DNA of 30,156 bases from NS-12 sp045403215 (GTDB lineage Bacteria > Nitrospirota > Nitrospiria > Nitrospirales > NS-4), in the NCBI GenBank assembly GCA_045403215.1, contig JAXIOW010000188.1, positions 1-30,156 of the forward strand, read 5' to 3'. Positions 15,155 to 23,924 of the stretch are shown in pieces. Both the position numbers and the translations under genes were made by a program. A model generated the notes under the pieces. That model made no database searches, was not told the DNA's origin, and saw only the letters and a list, made by a program, of their open reading frames with translations. Numbering within the stretch: position 1 is the first letter of the stretch; every line of letters begins with the position of its first letter.

Positions 15155-16561
15155 ATCGGCTCCTGGATAATAGTTGGCGAACGTGGCGTACTCAGGGAGG
15201 AATGTGAGGTTCACCACCCCCGTCGGTCCATTCCGGTGCTTGGCGATGATGATCTCCGCCACCCGTTCCCGATCTATCTTCTCCTCGGTTCTCTCCTCTT
15301 TCCAATCCTCCGTTTTACCTTTCTCCGCGGCGTGCAGGTCTCGACGGTAGATCATCAGGACCAAATCGGCATCCTGCTCGATGGCGCCCGATTCCCGAAG
15401 ATCGGCGAGGACCGGTCTCCTGTCCGGCCGACTCTCCACCGCCCGACTGAGCTGAGAAAGGGCGACAATCGGTATATGCAATTCCTTGGCGAGTGATTTC
15501 AGTGACCGGGAGATGTCGGAAATCTCCTGCTGGCGATTCTCCGTGTCGCCGCCGCCGGACATCAGCTGAAGATAATCGACCACCACCAGATCGAGGCCGG
15601 TTTCCGCCTTCTGGCGACGGATCTTGGCGCGCATTTCCAGGGCGGTAATGCCCGGAGTATCGTCAATGTAGATTCTGCTTTCACTCAACTTGCCGGCTGA
15701 TCGGGTCAGGCTTGTCCAGTCTTCTCGTTGTAGTTGGCCTGTTCGGATACGGTGCATGTCCAGTTTTCCATCGGAGCTCAGCAGGCGCATGCACAACTGC
15801 TCCTTGGACATCTCCAGGCTGAAGATAGCCACCTTATACTGCCGGGGATGCAGCGCTGCGTGCAAAGCCATCCCCAGAGCCAAGCTAGTTTTGCCCGTGC
15901 TCGGCCGCCCGGACACGATGATCAGATCGGCGGACTGGAGGCCGGCGGTCTTTTCATCCAGATCCGAAAACCCCGTCGGAATGCCGGTGATCTTTTCTTT
16001 CTGTTCATACAGCTTGTTGATGTGTTCCACCGTATCGGTCACGACAGTCGGCATCGGGCTGAAGGAACGTTTCATCCGGCGTTCCGCAATCCCGAAAATG
16101 TTCTTCTCGGCGTAGTCCAGTAATTCATCGACCCGCTTGGTTCCCTCATACCCGCGTGTGACGATCTCCGTGGCGACATTGATGAGAATGCGGTTGATCC
16201 CGGTTTCGTGGATGAGCTTGGCGTGGTAGGTCACGCTGGCCGCCGTCGCGACCGCTTGGGCGAGATCGGTCAGGTACGCGCTGCCCCCGGTTGCTTCCAA
16301 AGCTCCGACGTGCTGGAGGTGGTCGGAGAGGGTCACGAGGTCGATCACCTGAGTTTGTTCCCCCAGGGCGATCATGGCCTCGAAGATCCGTCGGTGCTTG
16401 GGGAGATAAAACTCGTCAGGGCTGATGACTTCGAGGGCCTTGTAGAGCGCCTGGTTGTCCAGGAGAATGGCCCCGAGGACGGCTTTCTCAGCTTCGAGAT
16501 TCTGCGGGGGCAGTCTGAACGCCGTGGGGTCCGAGGGGTCCGGCAAGCCGCGGGGCTTCAT
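15140..16561 (-). CDS. dnaB: Replicative DNA helicase DnaB
   Basis: A 473-residue hexameric replicative helicase. The N-terminal domain starts with LPPQNLEAEKAVLGAILLD (about 17-35), the family hallmark that also mediates primase/loader contacts. The RecA-like C-terminal domain has Walker A GRPSTGKTS (218-226, lysine 224), the ALEMRAKIRR segment, Walker B LVVVDYLQLM, HIPIVALSQLSR and a late DLVLMIYRRD. Length is normal and no intein is visible. I selected the ATG at 16561: it has GGAGG 7 bases upstream and overlaps the hisZ stop (ATGA), whereas a start at 16654 would add an arginine-rich non-native stretch. It unwinds DNA at the replication fork. Placement directly after hisZ, with translational overlap, is unusual for this gene. 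Confidence 0.96.
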   Translation of the reverse strand: MKPRGLPDPSDPTAFRLPPQNLEAEKAVLGAILLDNQALYKALEVISPDEFYLPKHRRIFEAMIALGEQTQVIDLVTLSDHLQHVGALEATGGSAYLTDLAQAVATAASVTYHAKLIHETGINRILINVATEIVTRGYEGTKRVDELLDYAEKNIFGIAERRMKRSFSPMPTVVTDTVEHINKLYEQKEKITGIPTGFSDLDEKTAGLQSADLIIVSGRPSTGKTSLALGMALHAALHPRQYKVAIFSLEMSKEQLCMRLLSSDGKLDMHRIRTGQLQREDWTSLTRSAGKLSESRIYIDDTPGITALEMRAKIRRQKAETGLDLVVVDYLQLMSGGGDTENRQQEISDISRSLKSLAKELHIPIVALSQLSRAVESRPDRRPVLADLRESGAIEQDADLVLMIYRRDLHAAEKGKTEDWKEERTEEKIDRERVAEIIIAKHRNGPTGVVNLTFLPEYATFANYYPGADLTLR

Positions 16562-17631
16562 CGGCGACCTCCGCGCGTCGCTCGCCGGGCACGAACCGCC
16601 GCGTCGCGGCCGCGCACGCCCGCGGCGCGCGCCCGGCCGCCCTGCGCGGCGCAAAGCTGCAGGAGCCGGTCGAGGTCAAACGCAAACCCCGTGGAGGGGA
16701 CCTCGCGCCCGAAACGGCCGATCAGGTGATCGTACCGCCCCCCGCCTCCAATCTCGGCGCCCACCCCGTCCACATAGATGTCGAAGACCAGGCCGGTGTA
16801 ATACTCCATCCGGCGGATCTCCCCCATGTCCAACAGGAGCGCGCCGCCCAGGCCGGCCGCCGTTATCCGCTCCCACACTTCGCGCAACCGGGCGAGTGGT
16901 CGGCGGCAATCCTCGGTCGGAGGCACCAGGCGCGCCGCTTCCTCCAGAATCTCGGCGCCCCCGTAGAGTTCGGGCACCGCCAGGAGGGCTTTGGCAGCAC
17001 GGCCACGCACGCCAGCCTGGTGCAACAGCGCCTCCATCTTGGGCACGTCCTTCCGCGCCGCCGCTTCGCGCAGGCTGCGCTGGACAGATTCCGCAACGCC
17101 GGTCCGGCGAAGCAGCGCGTTGAAGAAGGCGCCCTGCCCGATCGCGATCGTGAAGGCCGTGATCCCGAGGCGACGGAGGCACTCCGCCGCCACCATGATC
17201 GGCTCGACGTCGGCCGCGGTGCCCTTGGGCCCGATCAGCTCGAGACCGATCTGGAAGATCTCGCGGTCACGGCCCGCGTGCTCCGGCTCGTAGCGGAAGA
17301 CATTGACGCTGTAACAGAGCCGCAGGGGAAACGGCTGGTTCACCATCCCCATCGCCACCATCCGGGCGATCTGGGCGGTGACGTCCGGGCGCAGGACCAG
17401 GATGCGGCCCGTGGCCCGGTCCACCACCTTGTAGGACTTCTCGATCAGTTCGGCGTCGAGGCCGGGTGCCAGGATGTCCAGGTACTCAAAGGTAGGGGGG
17501 ATGACTTCCAGGTACCCGTGCTCACGGAACACCGAGAAGACGATGTCCTCGACGGCGCGCTTTTTGCCCGCCTCGACGGGCAGAAAGGTGGCGACGCCTT
17601 GAGGGATCGGAGAGCGGGCGGGTCGAGTCAT
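16558..17631 (-). CDS. hisZ: ATP phosphoribosyltransferase regulatory subunit HisZ
   Basis: A 357-residue protein of the class II aminoacyl-tRNA synthetase fold (HisRS-like). It shows GVATFLPVEAGKKRAVEDIV at the N-terminus, YLEVIPPTFEYLDIL, the LRPDVTAQIARM motif 2-like strand, CYSVNVFRYE, REIFQIGLELIG and a late YYTGLVFDIYVDGVGAEIGGGGRYDHLIGRFG. HisZ lacks synthetase activity and, with the short form of HisG, makes the first enzyme of histidine synthesis. It ends soon after the FAFDLDRLLQ segment in an arginine/alanine-rich tail (about the last 25 residues) that does not look like conserved protein, so the C-terminus may be degraded or simply short. No hisG is in the window. ATG 17631 gives the standard N-terminus; no good Shine-Dalgarno is visible. 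A free-standing HisRS is unlikely because the anticodon-binding domain is missing. Confidence 0.88.
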   Translation of the reverse strand: MTRPARSPIPQGVATFLPVEAGKKRAVEDIVFSVFREHGYLEVIPPTFEYLDILAPGLDAELIEKSYKVVDRATGRILVLRPDVTAQIARMVAMGMVNQPFPLRLCYSVNVFRYEPEHAGRDREIFQIGLELIGPKGTAADVEPIMVAAECLRRLGITAFTIAIGQGAFFNALLRRTGVAESVQRSLREAAARKDVPKMEALLHQAGVRGRAAKALLAVPELYGGAEILEEAARLVPPTEDCRRPLARLREVWERITAAGLGGALLLDMGEIRRMEYYTGLVFDIYVDGVGAEIGGGGRYDHLIGRFGREVPSTGFAFDLDRLLQLCAAQGGRARAAGVRGRDAAVRARRATRGGRR

Positions 17632-17681
17632 CGTACAACGGACCAACAGACTTGAGGTCTTGCCGAGTGCCGCGCGGACGG

Positions 17682-19262
17682 CTAGAGACGAACGAGCTTG
17701 ACCGAGATGATGTTCTTCGCGACCGTGACGGCCCGCAAGACTTCCGCGGGCAGCGGCGCGTCCACGCCCACGATGAGTAACGCTTGGCCCCCCTTCTCTT
17801 CCCGCGAACACTGCATGCGGGCGATGTTGATCTGGTGCTCGCCGAGGATCTGCCCCACCTGGCCGATGACGCCGGGGCGGTCGTGGTTCAGGATGAAGAG
17901 CATATGCCCCTCCGGCACGATCTCGACCCGGAAGGAATCCAGTAGGACAATCCGGGGATCCCGCCGGCCGTACAGAGCCCCGGCGATCCGGCTGGTCTTC
18001 TTCTCAGCCTCCACCTGGAGCGTGACTAGGCTGGCGAAGTCGCCCGCATCGCTGCTCTTCACCTCCTTGACCTCGATCCCGCGCTCCCGCGCCACGACCG
18101 GGGCGTTCACGTAGTTGATCGTCTCCTCCAGGATCGGCGTCAGGAGGCCCTTCAGCACGGCGATGGTCAGCGGCGCCACGTTGACCCCGGCGACCTCGCC
18201 CTTGTACTCGACCGTCACCCGCTCGATCCCGCCCTCGTACAGCTGGGAGTGCAGGAGCCCCAGCTTCTCGGCCAGCGTGATGTAGGGCTGGAGCCGCGGC
18301 AGCATCTCGGCCGGCACCGATGGGACGTTGACCGCGCCCCGCGCGATGCCGCGCGTCAAGTAGTCCACGATCTGCTCGGCGATCCCCACCGCCACGTTCT
18401 CCTGCGCCTCGGTCGTGGCCGCCCCGATGTGGGGTGTGCAGATGAAGTTGTCCAACGCCAGCAGCGGGTGGCTGGGCTTGACCGGCTCCTCTTCAAACAC
18501 GTCGAAGGCGGCGCCCGCGACCTTGCCGCTTTTCAGCGCATCGTAGAGGTCCTTCTCATTCATGATCCCCCCGCGGGCGCAGTTGATGATGCGCACGCCG
18601 TCCTTCATCGCCGCGCTCGTCGCGGCGTGGATGATGTTCTGGGTCTCGTTGGTCAGTGGGGTATGCACCGAGATGATGTCGGCGCGGCGGAAGAGCTCGT
18701 GCAGGCCCATCATCTCGACCCCCATCTTGCGGGCACGCTCCTCCGCGAGGTACGGATCATAGGCAATCACGTTCATCATCATGCCCTGGGCGAGCTTCGC
18801 GAGGTGGCTCCCGATCTGGCCCATCCCGACGATGCCGATGGTCTTGTTGTAGAGCTCCACGCCCATGAACCGGTCCTTCTCCCACTTGCCGACCTTCATC
18901 GAGGCGGTGGCCTGCGGGATCTTGCGGGCCAGCGCGAAGATCATCGCCATGGTGTGCTCGGCCGTGGTGACGCTGTTGCCGCCCGGCGTGTTCATCACCA
19001 CGATGCCGCGCTTGGTCGCCGCCGCGGTGTCCACGTTGTCCAGACCGGACCCTGCCCGTCCGATCACCCGCAGCTTGCCGGCGGCAGCGATCACCTCGGC
19101 CGTCACCTTGGTTGCGCTGCGGACGATCAAGCCGTCGTAGTGCTTGATCTCGCGAAGCAGCTCCTCCTTCGACATCTTGGTCTTGACGTCGACGGTCAGA
19201 CCGGCCTTCTCGAGAATCTCGATCCCCTGTTTGGAGAGGATGTCGCTGACCAGGATTCTCAT
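17682..19262 (-). CDS. serA: D-3-phosphoglycerate dehydrogenase
   Basis: A 526-residue long-form phosphoglycerate dehydrogenase, which oxidises 3-phosphoglycerate to 3-phosphohydroxypyruvate, the first step of serine synthesis. The NAD-binding motif is GMGQIGS (146-152), and catalytic residues by family alignment are R230 (NCARGG), E259 (DVFEEEP) and H278 (CTPHIGAAT). After the catalytic core comes an intervening (ASB) domain at about 320-445 and a C-terminal ACT domain (about 455-526, HMLFILNHDRPGVIGQVGQILGEH), where serine usually binds for feedback control. Full length. The ATG overlaps the upstream aminotransferase stop (ATGA), linking the first and probable second steps of the same pathway. 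GAGGAG lies about 13 bases upstream. Confidence 0.97.
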   Translation of the reverse strand: MRILVSDILSKQGIEILEKAGLTVDVKTKMSKEELLREIKHYDGLIVRSATKVTAEVIAAAGKLRVIGRAGSGLDNVDTAAATKRGIVVMNTPGGNSVTTAEHTMAMIFALARKIPQATASMKVGKWEKDRFMGVELYNKTIGIVGMGQIGSHLAKLAQGMMMNVIAYDPYLAEERARKMGVEMMGLHELFRRADIISVHTPLTNETQNIIHAATSAAMKDGVRIINCARGGIMNEKDLYDALKSGKVAGAAFDVFEEEPVKPSHPLLALDNFICTPHIGAATTEAQENVAVGIAEQIVDYLTRGIARGAVNVPSVPAEMLPRLQPYITLAEKLGLLHSQLYEGGIERVTVEYKGEVAGVNVAPLTIAVLKGLLTPILEETINYVNAPVVARERGIEVKEVKSSDAGDFASLVTLQVEAEKKTSRIAGALYGRRDPRIVLLDSFRVEIVPEGHMLFILNHDRPGVIGQVGQILGEHQINIARMQCSREEKGGQALLIVGVDAPLPAEVLRAVTVAKNIISVKLVRL

Positions 19263-20401
19263 TTGGCGAGCAGCAGCTCCTCAGCTTTCCCCACGCCCGA
19301 CCCCAGCTTCACCGGATGGCCCAGCCCCTTGAGCACCATCTCGGTGGCGGCGATTGCCTGGATGACATCGAAGGTATCCGTGTACCCCATGTGCGAGATC
19401 CGGAAGATCTTCCCCTTGAGGTGGTCCTGCCCGCCGGCCGCCGTGATCCCGTACTGCTCGCGCAGGTTCTTGTACACCGCCTGCCCGTCCACGCCGGGCG
19501 GCGCCGACACCACCGTGAGCGCGTCGCTGGGGCTCTGCCTGGGAAAGAGCGAAAGGCCGGCGGCCTTCATGCCCTCCCGCATCGCATGGGCCAGGCGGGC
19601 GTGGCGCGCGAAGACATCGCCCAGGCCCTCCGCCTTGAGCATCTTCAGCACTTCCTGGAGCCCCACCAGCAACGAAACCCCGGCGGTGTACGCGGTCTGG
19701 TTCTTCTGCTGGGCCTCTCGTTCCTTCTTGAAGTTAAAGTAGAAGGCCGCGTTCTTGGCCTTGTCGGCCTGCCGCCACGCCTTCTCGCTCACGCTCACGA
19801 AGGCCAGGCCCGGTGGCAGCATCAACCCCTTCTGAGATCCGGCGACAAGCACGTCGAGGCCCCATTCGTCGGTCCGTAAATCAAACACGCCCAAGGCGGT
19901 GATCGCGTCCACCACCAGGATGGTGTCCTCGCGCGAACGGACGATCTCTGCTAACGCCCGGACGTCGTGGGCCACGCCTGTGGAGGTCTCGCTCGCCTGC
20001 ACGTACACCGCCTTGACGGCCGGGTCCTTCTTCAGGGCGTCGGCGACAGCCTGGGGGTCCACCGCCTTCCCCCACTCCACCTTGATCTCGATCGCGTTCA
20101 CGCCGAAGGTCTTGCAGAGCTTGCCCCAGCGCTCTCCGAACTTCCCGCCGTTGACGTAGAGCGCCTTGTCGCCGGGCGAGAGGAAATTGGACACCGCCCC
20201 CTCCATGGCGCCCGTGCCCGTCGAGACGAGCGTCAGGACATCATTCCTGGTCTGGAAGAGCCATTTGAGGTCTTCGCGCACCTGCGCGAACAGGGCGGCG
20301 AACTCGGGGGCCCGGTGGTGCAGCATCGGCCTGGCCATGGCCAACAGCACTTCCGGGGGAACTTGGGTCGGCCCTGGGGCCAACAGGTACCGTTTCAACA
20401 C
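19259..20401 (-). CDS. Class V PLP aminotransferase (serine/alanine-glyoxylate type)
   Basis: A 380-residue pyridoxal-phosphate aminotransferase. YLLAPGPTQVPPEVLLAM at the start, HHRAPEF (28-34), STGTGAMEGAV (60-70), VDAITALG (164-171) and GSQKGLMLPPGLAF, with the cofactor lysine K191, identify the alanine-glyoxylate/serine-pyruvate group. In several lineages without SerC a member of this group acts as phosphoserine aminotransferase. The overlap with serA makes that role likely here (inference); serine-glyoxylate transamination is the main alternative. The start codon is GTG at 20401, with AAGGAG about 11 bases upstream. A promoter-like sequence lies at 20453-20481. Confidence 0.93.
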   Translation of the reverse strand: MLKRYLLAPGPTQVPPEVLLAMARPMLHHRAPEFAALFAQVREDLKWLFQTRNDVLTLVSTGTGAMEGAVSNFLSPGDKALYVNGGKFGERWGKLCKTFGVNAIEIKVEWGKAVDPQAVADALKKDPAVKAVYVQASETSTGVAHDVRALAEIVRSREDTILVVDAITALGVFDLRTDEWGLDVLVAGSQKGLMLPPGLAFVSVSEKAWRQADKAKNAAFYFNFKKEREAQQKNQTAYTAGVSLLVGLQEVLKMLKAEGLGDVFARHARLAHAMREGMKAAGLSLFPRQSPSDALTVVSAPPGVDGQAVYKNLREQYGITAAGGQDHLKGKIFRISHMGYTDTFDVIQAIAATEMVLKGLGHPVKLGSGVGKAEELLLAK

Positions 20402-20452
20402 GCCTGAGGGTCTCCTTCTGTAGGGGAAGCTGGAATGGATGAAGACGTGGGC

Positions 20453-20481
20453 ACGCTATCACACGCTCGGGAACCTGTCAA
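20453..20481 (-). promoter_or_regulatory. Promoter for the aminotransferase-serA operon
   Basis: On the minus strand, a perfect TTGACA (20476-20481), 17-base spacer, then TAGCGT (20453-20458). The -10 is imperfect but keeps the key T, A and final T. It is about 55 bases upstream of the GTG start. Confidence 0.55.
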
Positions 20482-20555
20482 GGCGCCAAAAGACCTATTT
20501 GGGCAGGAAATCAACTGATTACCAACGCCTACGACATGAGCAGTTCGTCCGTCTC

Positions 20556-20584
20556 TTGCTTTCTGGCGGCGCTTCGTCTAGAGT
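20556..20584 (+). promoter_or_regulatory. Weak promoter candidate for the lytic transglycosylase
   Basis: TTGCTT (20556-20561), 17-base spacer and TAGAGT (20579-20584), 21 bases before the ATG at 20606. Only the spacing is ideal; hexamer matches are partial. The rest of the divergent spacer 20402-20605 shows no ORF or hairpin that I could support. Confidence 0.3.
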
Positions 20585-20605
20585 AACAGGTTCTTGGAGA
20601 GACCT

Positions 20606-21883
20606 ATGCGCATCCGTTTCTTTCTCTTGGTGCTGCTGAGCGGAATCCTGACCGCGGGGATCGTGCCGACTGAGGCGCGGGCATGGCTGCCTGATCGGTA
20701 CCGCGTGGACGAGGGATTGCGCCTGAGCTCATCGCCGTTGCTGGCGCTGTCGGGGACCGAACCGGAGGAGCCTGCGGCCGGTGACCCGCCGCTTGGAGCC
20801 ACTCTGGACTCCACCCTCCGCATCGACGTGTCCCCACCCTCTTCCACGCCCGTGGTGGAAAGCGCGCCGGGCACTTCGTTGCTCGAAGTCACGACGACCG
20901 ACCCGCTCGATGCCGTGGAGGAAATGCTCGACTTCGACGTTCCGATCGCGCGGTCGTACAAGATCGACAAGCACATTCAGTTCTTCACCTTCTACATCCG
21001 CGATCGCTTCGAGCTCTGGCTGTACCAGCTGGAACGCCACCGGCCGATGATCGAGCAGATCTTCGCGGAGTTCGACCTGCCGGCGGACCTGATCTTCCTC
21101 TCGCTGGTCGAGAGCGGCTTCAATACGAACGCCGTGTCCAGGGCCAAGGCGGTCGGACCGTGGCAATTTATCAAGTCCACTGCCAAGATGTACGGCCTGC
21201 GGGTCGACAACTGGATCGACGAGCGGCGAGACCCCGTGAAATCCACGCTGGCCGCCGCCCAATATCTGCGCGACCTGTATCATCTCTTCGGCTCCTGGCC
21301 GCTGGCGATGGCCGCGTACAATGCCGGCGAGCGGAAGGTGGGCCGCGCGCTCGCCCGCGCCCACGCCGACGACTTCTGGGACCTCACCGACACCAAGCTG
21401 ATCAAACGCGAAACCAAGGAGTACGTGCCCCGGTTTCTCGCCGCGACCCTCATCGCCAAAGACCCGAGCCGGTACGGGTTTCTGATCAGCCCGCAACCCC
21501 CGGTCGAGTACGAGGAAGCGGTCCTCACGCGGCCGATCCACTTGCGGGTGGCGGCCAAGGCCGCCGGCGTGACGTACAAGGAGTTGAAGGTCCTGAACCC
21601 GGAGCTTCGCAAAGACCTGACTCCGCCGCATCCCACCTACCGTTTGAAGGTTCCGGTGGGGAGCAAGGACCTGCTGTTGAGCAACTTGGCGACGTACCCG
21701 GCCTGGAAGCATGTTCAGGCGACGCGCCATCAGGTCCGTCGCGGGGAGACCCTGCTTCGCATCGCGACGCGTCACCATACCCCGCTCTCGGCGATCCTGG
21801 AGGCCAACGCCCTGGACAAGTCTTACAAGCCAAAGCCTGGCGAGTGGCTCCTCGTCCCCCACCCGGTCAGGGCCAAGTCGTAA
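20606..21883 (+). CDS. mltD: Membrane-bound lytic murein transglycosylase, MltD-like
   Basis: A 425-residue envelope enzyme that cleaves peptidoglycan strands with formation of 1,6-anhydro-muramyl ends. A signal peptide (about 1-26, MRIRFFLLVLLSGILTAG...) is followed by a low-complexity linker and then a goose-type SLT domain (about 145-260). Its catalytic glutamate is E169 in SLVESGFN; AVGPWQFI (182-189) and MAAYNAGERKVGRAL (235-249) are family motifs. The C-terminal half carries a clear LysM peptidoglycan-binding repeat (HQVRRGETLLRIATRHHTP...) and a weaker LysM-like stretch before it (LRVAAKAAGVTYKELKVLNPEL). I see no lipobox cysteine, so it is probably periplasmic rather than a lipoprotein. 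ATG 20606 has GGAGAG 5 bases upstream, better than a TTG at 20594. It converges on the gene that ends at 21896. Confidence 0.93.
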   Translation: MRIRFFLLVLLSGILTAGIVPTEARAWLPDRYRVDEGLRLSSSPLLALSGTEPEEPAAGDPPLGATLDSTLRIDVSPPSSTPVVESAPGTSLLEVTTTDPLDAVEEMLDFDVPIARSYKIDKHIQFFTFYIRDRFELWLYQLERHRPMIEQIFAEFDLPADLIFLSLVESGFNTNAVSRAKAVGPWQFIKSTAKMYGLRVDNWIDERRDPVKSTLAAAQYLRDLYHLFGSWPLAMAAYNAGERKVGRALARAHADDFWDLTDTKLIKRETKEYVPRFLAATLIAKDPSRYGFLISPQPPVEYEEAVLTRPIHLRVAAKAAGVTYKELKVLNPELRKDLTPPHPTYRLKVPVGSKDLLLSNLATYPAWKHVQATRHQVRRGETLLRIATRHHTPLSAILEANALDKSYKPKPGEWLLVPHPVRAKS

Positions 21884-21895
21884 TTCATCCTCACA

Positions 21896-23911
21896 CTACC
21901 GCCGCGGCACTTCAAACACATACACCCCGTTGGCGGCATAGAGAAGCCGCAGGGTCTTGGGAAGCTCCCTGAGGCGACGCTCGTCCGCCGGGGCAGCTTC
22001 GCCGGAAAAAGCCAGGACGCCGTATTTCTCATGCACGCGCCGAAACTCGTGGACGTTGAGAACCACATGGGTGATCCCTTCCGCCATTAGCCTCCGAGTG
22101 AGAGCCTCAGCGGACGTTGCCTCATGAACCCAGCGAGAGAGCGGGTGAGCATCAATCGGATACGGCGCGACCGCGTCACGAGAGAAGTAATACGGTCGAG
22201 ACTCACCGATGAACAGCAGCCGCACGGTAGATGGCAGGGTCTCACGCACGAAACGAGCGGCAGGAAAATGGTCGAGGACCCGAGCGAGATAGGCGTCGCC
22301 TTTCTCGCGCCCCAGAGCTACCTTCACAGAGGAAAAGACAGTCGTGTGTTGATTGATAAACTGCCACGCCCCCCCGCCCCCGACAGCCAGCAGTAAGACC
22401 AGCACGAGCCCTTGAGCGGTCTTGTGGAGCTGCACACAAAACCCAGCCAGGACAGCCAAGCCGAGCAGAAACGCTGGCGCGAAGAACCGAGCGGTCGGCG
22501 TCGTCATGACCCACCCGGCTCCAGCCACTAACACAAAGACAGCGGCTGCGTCCCCGAGTTGCCGCGCGCGCCCTCGAAGACCCATGAAGCGAGAGGTGAC
22601 CGGCAACGCCAGGAGGCCACAGGTCGAGAGGACCGCCAGCGCGCCCACATCCGACGCAGAGCCAAAGCGTTCGGGATGCAGCACCAGATCAAGCGGAAGG
22701 CGCAGCAACCCCATCCACCCCAAGCTCCCCGGCGTTCCGTATGGGAGATCCGCCAACAAACGGGCCTGGCTTTCCTCGCTCCAGGGCCTCCCGCCGAGCA
22801 GACTGTAAGACATGGGATAGACAGGGTTGCCCGTATGGACGAAGGCCTGTATCCACCAAGGGGTCACCGTGAGCAGCGCGATCACCGCGACCCGGCTGAG
22901 TTCCACGAGCGGCCATCCAGCCACGCGCGCGGCGACCAGTGCTGCGGCCACCCAATACAATCCGGAGAGCTTACTCGAAGCGACCCAGCCAAGCACAAGC
23001 CCCAGGGCTAGCCACGAGTGTGGGTGCGGGAGGGGAGTCTCCGGGGCCCCCTCCCGCTCCAATCGTTGCGCCGGACCAGTCGCGATCACGACCGCGCTGC
23101 AAAGCAGTCCGACGGCCTGGCTGGTCTCCGCAAACGACAACGTCCCGAGAAACCAGACCAGGGGTGAGGCGGCGAATGCACACGCGATGAAGGACGGAGC
23201 CCACACCGCGACCCTAGGCCGCGTCATGACCTCGACAATGGCCCAGACAGCCAGAAAACACATGACCCATAGAGCAAACTGGATGGCCCGAGCCCCAAGG
23301 TCACCGCCCAGGACCAATCCCCACACCAATAACAGATCCGACGCATGGGGCATCAGCGTGAAAACGACCCAGGGCAGGGTGAGCAGTTCGCCGGTCGCGA
23401 GGACCCGTTGGGGGATGACCAGATGGTAGACCAGTTCATCATAAAAGGTGGGCGGGATCGTCGCCCAGAGCCAGGCCACGAGCCACGCGCCCCCCAGCAG
23501 GCATCCTCCGACTCCAGCGGCCGCAGCCCCACGGAACGGGCGAAACTGAACGCCTGCGCGGATGGCACAGACGAGCCCGTACGCGATGGCTGGAAGCGCG
23601 ACCAGCCCGGCCAGCCAGAGCACCCCGCTCAGCGCGCTCAGGAAGGTCACCAACGACAAGCACGCAAGCCCCACACCCAGGCGGACTGACAGCACAACCA
23701 TCGGCGGATGATCACCCCCCGCCACGAGGCCACCGACGGCGCGATCGACCAGTGCGCCGGCTCCGTAGACCGCCCCGCAGAAAACCACCGGCACCACCAA
23801 CAGCCACAGCCGGGATGGGTCCACCAACGCGGTCCCGAGAACGACCACACCGGTCGCGCCAAGGAGGACCAGCGCGTGGCAACACGACGCGGGTTGATCG
23901 GGGATGTTCAT
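21896..23911 (-). CDS. Multi-pass membrane protein, GT-C glycosyltransferase-like
   Basis: A 671-residue polytopic protein with about 12 hydrophobic helices and a soluble C-terminal domain of about 130 residues. After the fourth or fifth helix a periplasmic loop reads PPTFYDELVYHLVIPQRVL (about 153-171); an acidic pair (D158, E159) and a histidine in a first large loop are typical of GT-C enzymes that use polyprenol-phosphate sugars (ArnT/GT39-like). The C-terminal part (STVRLLFIGESRPYYFSRDAV and GITHVVLNVHEFRR) resembles the soluble domain of such membrane proteins. The start at 23911 follows the upstream TPR stop by 13 bases and has no clear Shine-Dalgarno; an upstream start at 23992 would overlap that gene. 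It would glycosylate an envelope acceptor on the outer face of the inner membrane. Family assignment is by topology and motif only. Confidence 0.75.
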   Translation of the reverse strand: MNIPDQPASCCHALVLLGATGVVVLGTALVDPSRLWLLVVPVVFCGAVYGAGALVDRAVGGLVAGGDHPPMVVLSVRLGVGLACLSLVTFLSALSGVLWLAGLVALPAIAYGLVCAIRAGVQFRPFRGAAAAGVGGCLLGGAWLVAWLWATIPPTFYDELVYHLVIPQRVLATGELLTLPWVVFTLMPHASDLLLVWGLVLGGDLGARAIQFALWVMCFLAVWAIVEVMTRPRVAVWAPSFIACAFAASPLVWFLGTLSFAETSQAVGLLCSAVVIATGPAQRLEREGAPETPLPHPHSWLALGLVLGWVASSKLSGLYWVAAALVAARVAGWPLVELSRVAVIALLTVTPWWIQAFVHTGNPVYPMSYSLLGGRPWSEESQARLLADLPYGTPGSLGWMGLLRLPLDLVLHPERFGSASDVGALAVLSTCGLLALPVTSRFMGLRGRARQLGDAAAVFVLVAGAGWVMTTPTARFFAPAFLLGLAVLAGFCVQLHKTAQGLVLVLLLAVGGGGAWQFINQHTTVFSSVKVALGREKGDAYLARVLDHFPAARFVRETLPSTVRLLFIGESRPYYFSRDAVAPYPIDAHPLSRWVHEATSAEALTRRLMAEGITHVVLNVHEFRRVHEKYGVLAFSGEAAPADERRLRELPKTLRLLYAANGVYVFEVPRR

Positions 23912-23924
23912 GCTGGAGTCAGGC

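Noticed and set aside
18249..19742. Plus-strand ORF of 497 codons opposite serA and the aminotransferase
   Set aside because: Its composition (H, R, D, L-rich) is what the antisense of GC-rich coding DNA gives; both opposite genes are certain.
20729..21862. Minus-strand ORF of 377 codons opposite the lytic transglycosylase
   Set aside because: No domain or plausible start; the plus-strand gene has a signal peptide, SLT and LysM domains.
21884..21895. Terminator between the convergent lytic transglycosylase and GT-C-like genes
   Set aside because: Only 12 bases separate the stops and no hairpin is visible there; termination must occur inside coding sequence or by another mechanism.
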